Source: Larimichthys crocea
Lineage: Eukaryota > Chordata > Actinopteri > Sciaenidae
Length of the DNA: 64,000 nucleotides
NCBI RefSeq assembly: GCF_000972845.2
Contig: NC_040027.1
Coordinates: forward strand, 10,903,760 to 10,967,759
Reading direction: 5' to 3'
A program made the position numbers and the translations under genes. Positions 63,546-64,000 of the stretch are shown in pieces. The notes under the pieces were generated by a model, which did not search any database, was not told the origin of the DNA, and saw only the letters and a program-made list of their open reading frames with translations. The first letter of the stretch is position 1, and each line of letters opens with the position of its first letter.

Positions 63546-64000
63546 ACACAAAACACAACACCACAGAATTTTTAAAGCTTGACTTCCCCTGCCCGAAAGC
63601 CACTAGACACAATCCATTAATGTTATATGAAAGTCAATATTTCTTTTCACTAAGGAAATGAATTATTTCCTGCATTAAAAGCCCTGCACACCCACACAGA
63701 TTTACTCAATTATTTACTGTACAACAATAACATGACTTCATCAGATAATAAAGGTGGTGAGAACGTCCCTTATGTTTAAGTCTTAGGTTGAGTTTTCATT
63801 CGCTCTGCACACTTTCCTGTCACTTTTCAGCTGCTATTGTACAATAAAAAAAGCCCCAAAATATCTAAATGAATAAATAAAAATGAGGGTTATCAAATGA
63901 ATCTAGAAACAGAAGTACAAAATGTGTTTAAAGCAATAACAATCAATAAACTGATTAAGTACAGTAATAATGTAGCATGGCTAATTCTAATTAGATCATA
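63546..64000. other. AT-rich DNA, probably intron of the minus-strand receptor
   Basis: No exon, RNA gene or clear repeat was seen. If the ghrhr call is right, this is the 3' part of its last intron. Confidence 0.4.

Overview
The window is vertebrate nuclear DNA, almost certainly from a teleost fish. The coding sequence is broken into many short exons with GT-AG introns of very unequal size. Intergenic DNA is rich in (CA)n/(GT)n microsatellites, tRNA-derived SINEs and the 3' end of an L2-type LINE. The recognisable protein aligns throughout with the vertebrate PACAP receptor PAC1. Two runs of exactly ten N mark scaffold gaps at 26549-26558 and 52488-52497. No bacterial, viral or CRISPR content was seen.

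Layout. From 1 to about 25.3 kb there is no convincing exon, only SINE, L2 and simple repeats and a few regulatory-looking blocks. From 25324 to 28737 lies a direct tandem duplication of about 1.7 kb, with the first N gap inside copy 1. A CpG-containing block at about 28875-29211 ends in a good splice donor and may be a non-coding first exon. The adcyap1r1 gene then runs on the + strand. Its signal-peptide exon is at 38717-38863, exon 2 at 43940-44042, and exons 3-13 are compactly packed at 52738-55884. A long 3' UTR probably ends near the AATAAA at 60637. On the opposite strand, 62931-63125 is the last coding exon of a second class B1 receptor, most likely ghrhr, arranged tail to tail with adcyap1r1.

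The 13 coding exons join in phase into a 448-residue receptor. It has a cysteine-rich hormone-binding ectodomain, seven membrane segments and the conserved PAC1 cytoplasmic tail. It corresponds to the short PAC1 form: neither the N-terminal 21-residue cassette nor the third-loop hop cassette has room in the introns where they would lie.

The main structural oddity is a palindrome of about 12.6 kb centred on the second N gap. 46220-52487 is the reverse complement of 52498-58797 and so carries an inverted copy of exons 3-13 inside intron 2. In exons 3 and 4, which I compared base by base, the two copies differ only by synonymous substitutions and single-base deletions. That fits a second haplotype assembled from uncorrected long reads better than a real duplicated gene. 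Because the other gap also sits in a duplicated segment, false duplication is the default explanation for both. The most biological of the odd signals is the last exon. A second reading frame is open across it and beyond the normal stop to 56081, with coding-like third positions after the stop. It would be entered from an AG 13 bases upstream of the normal acceptor.
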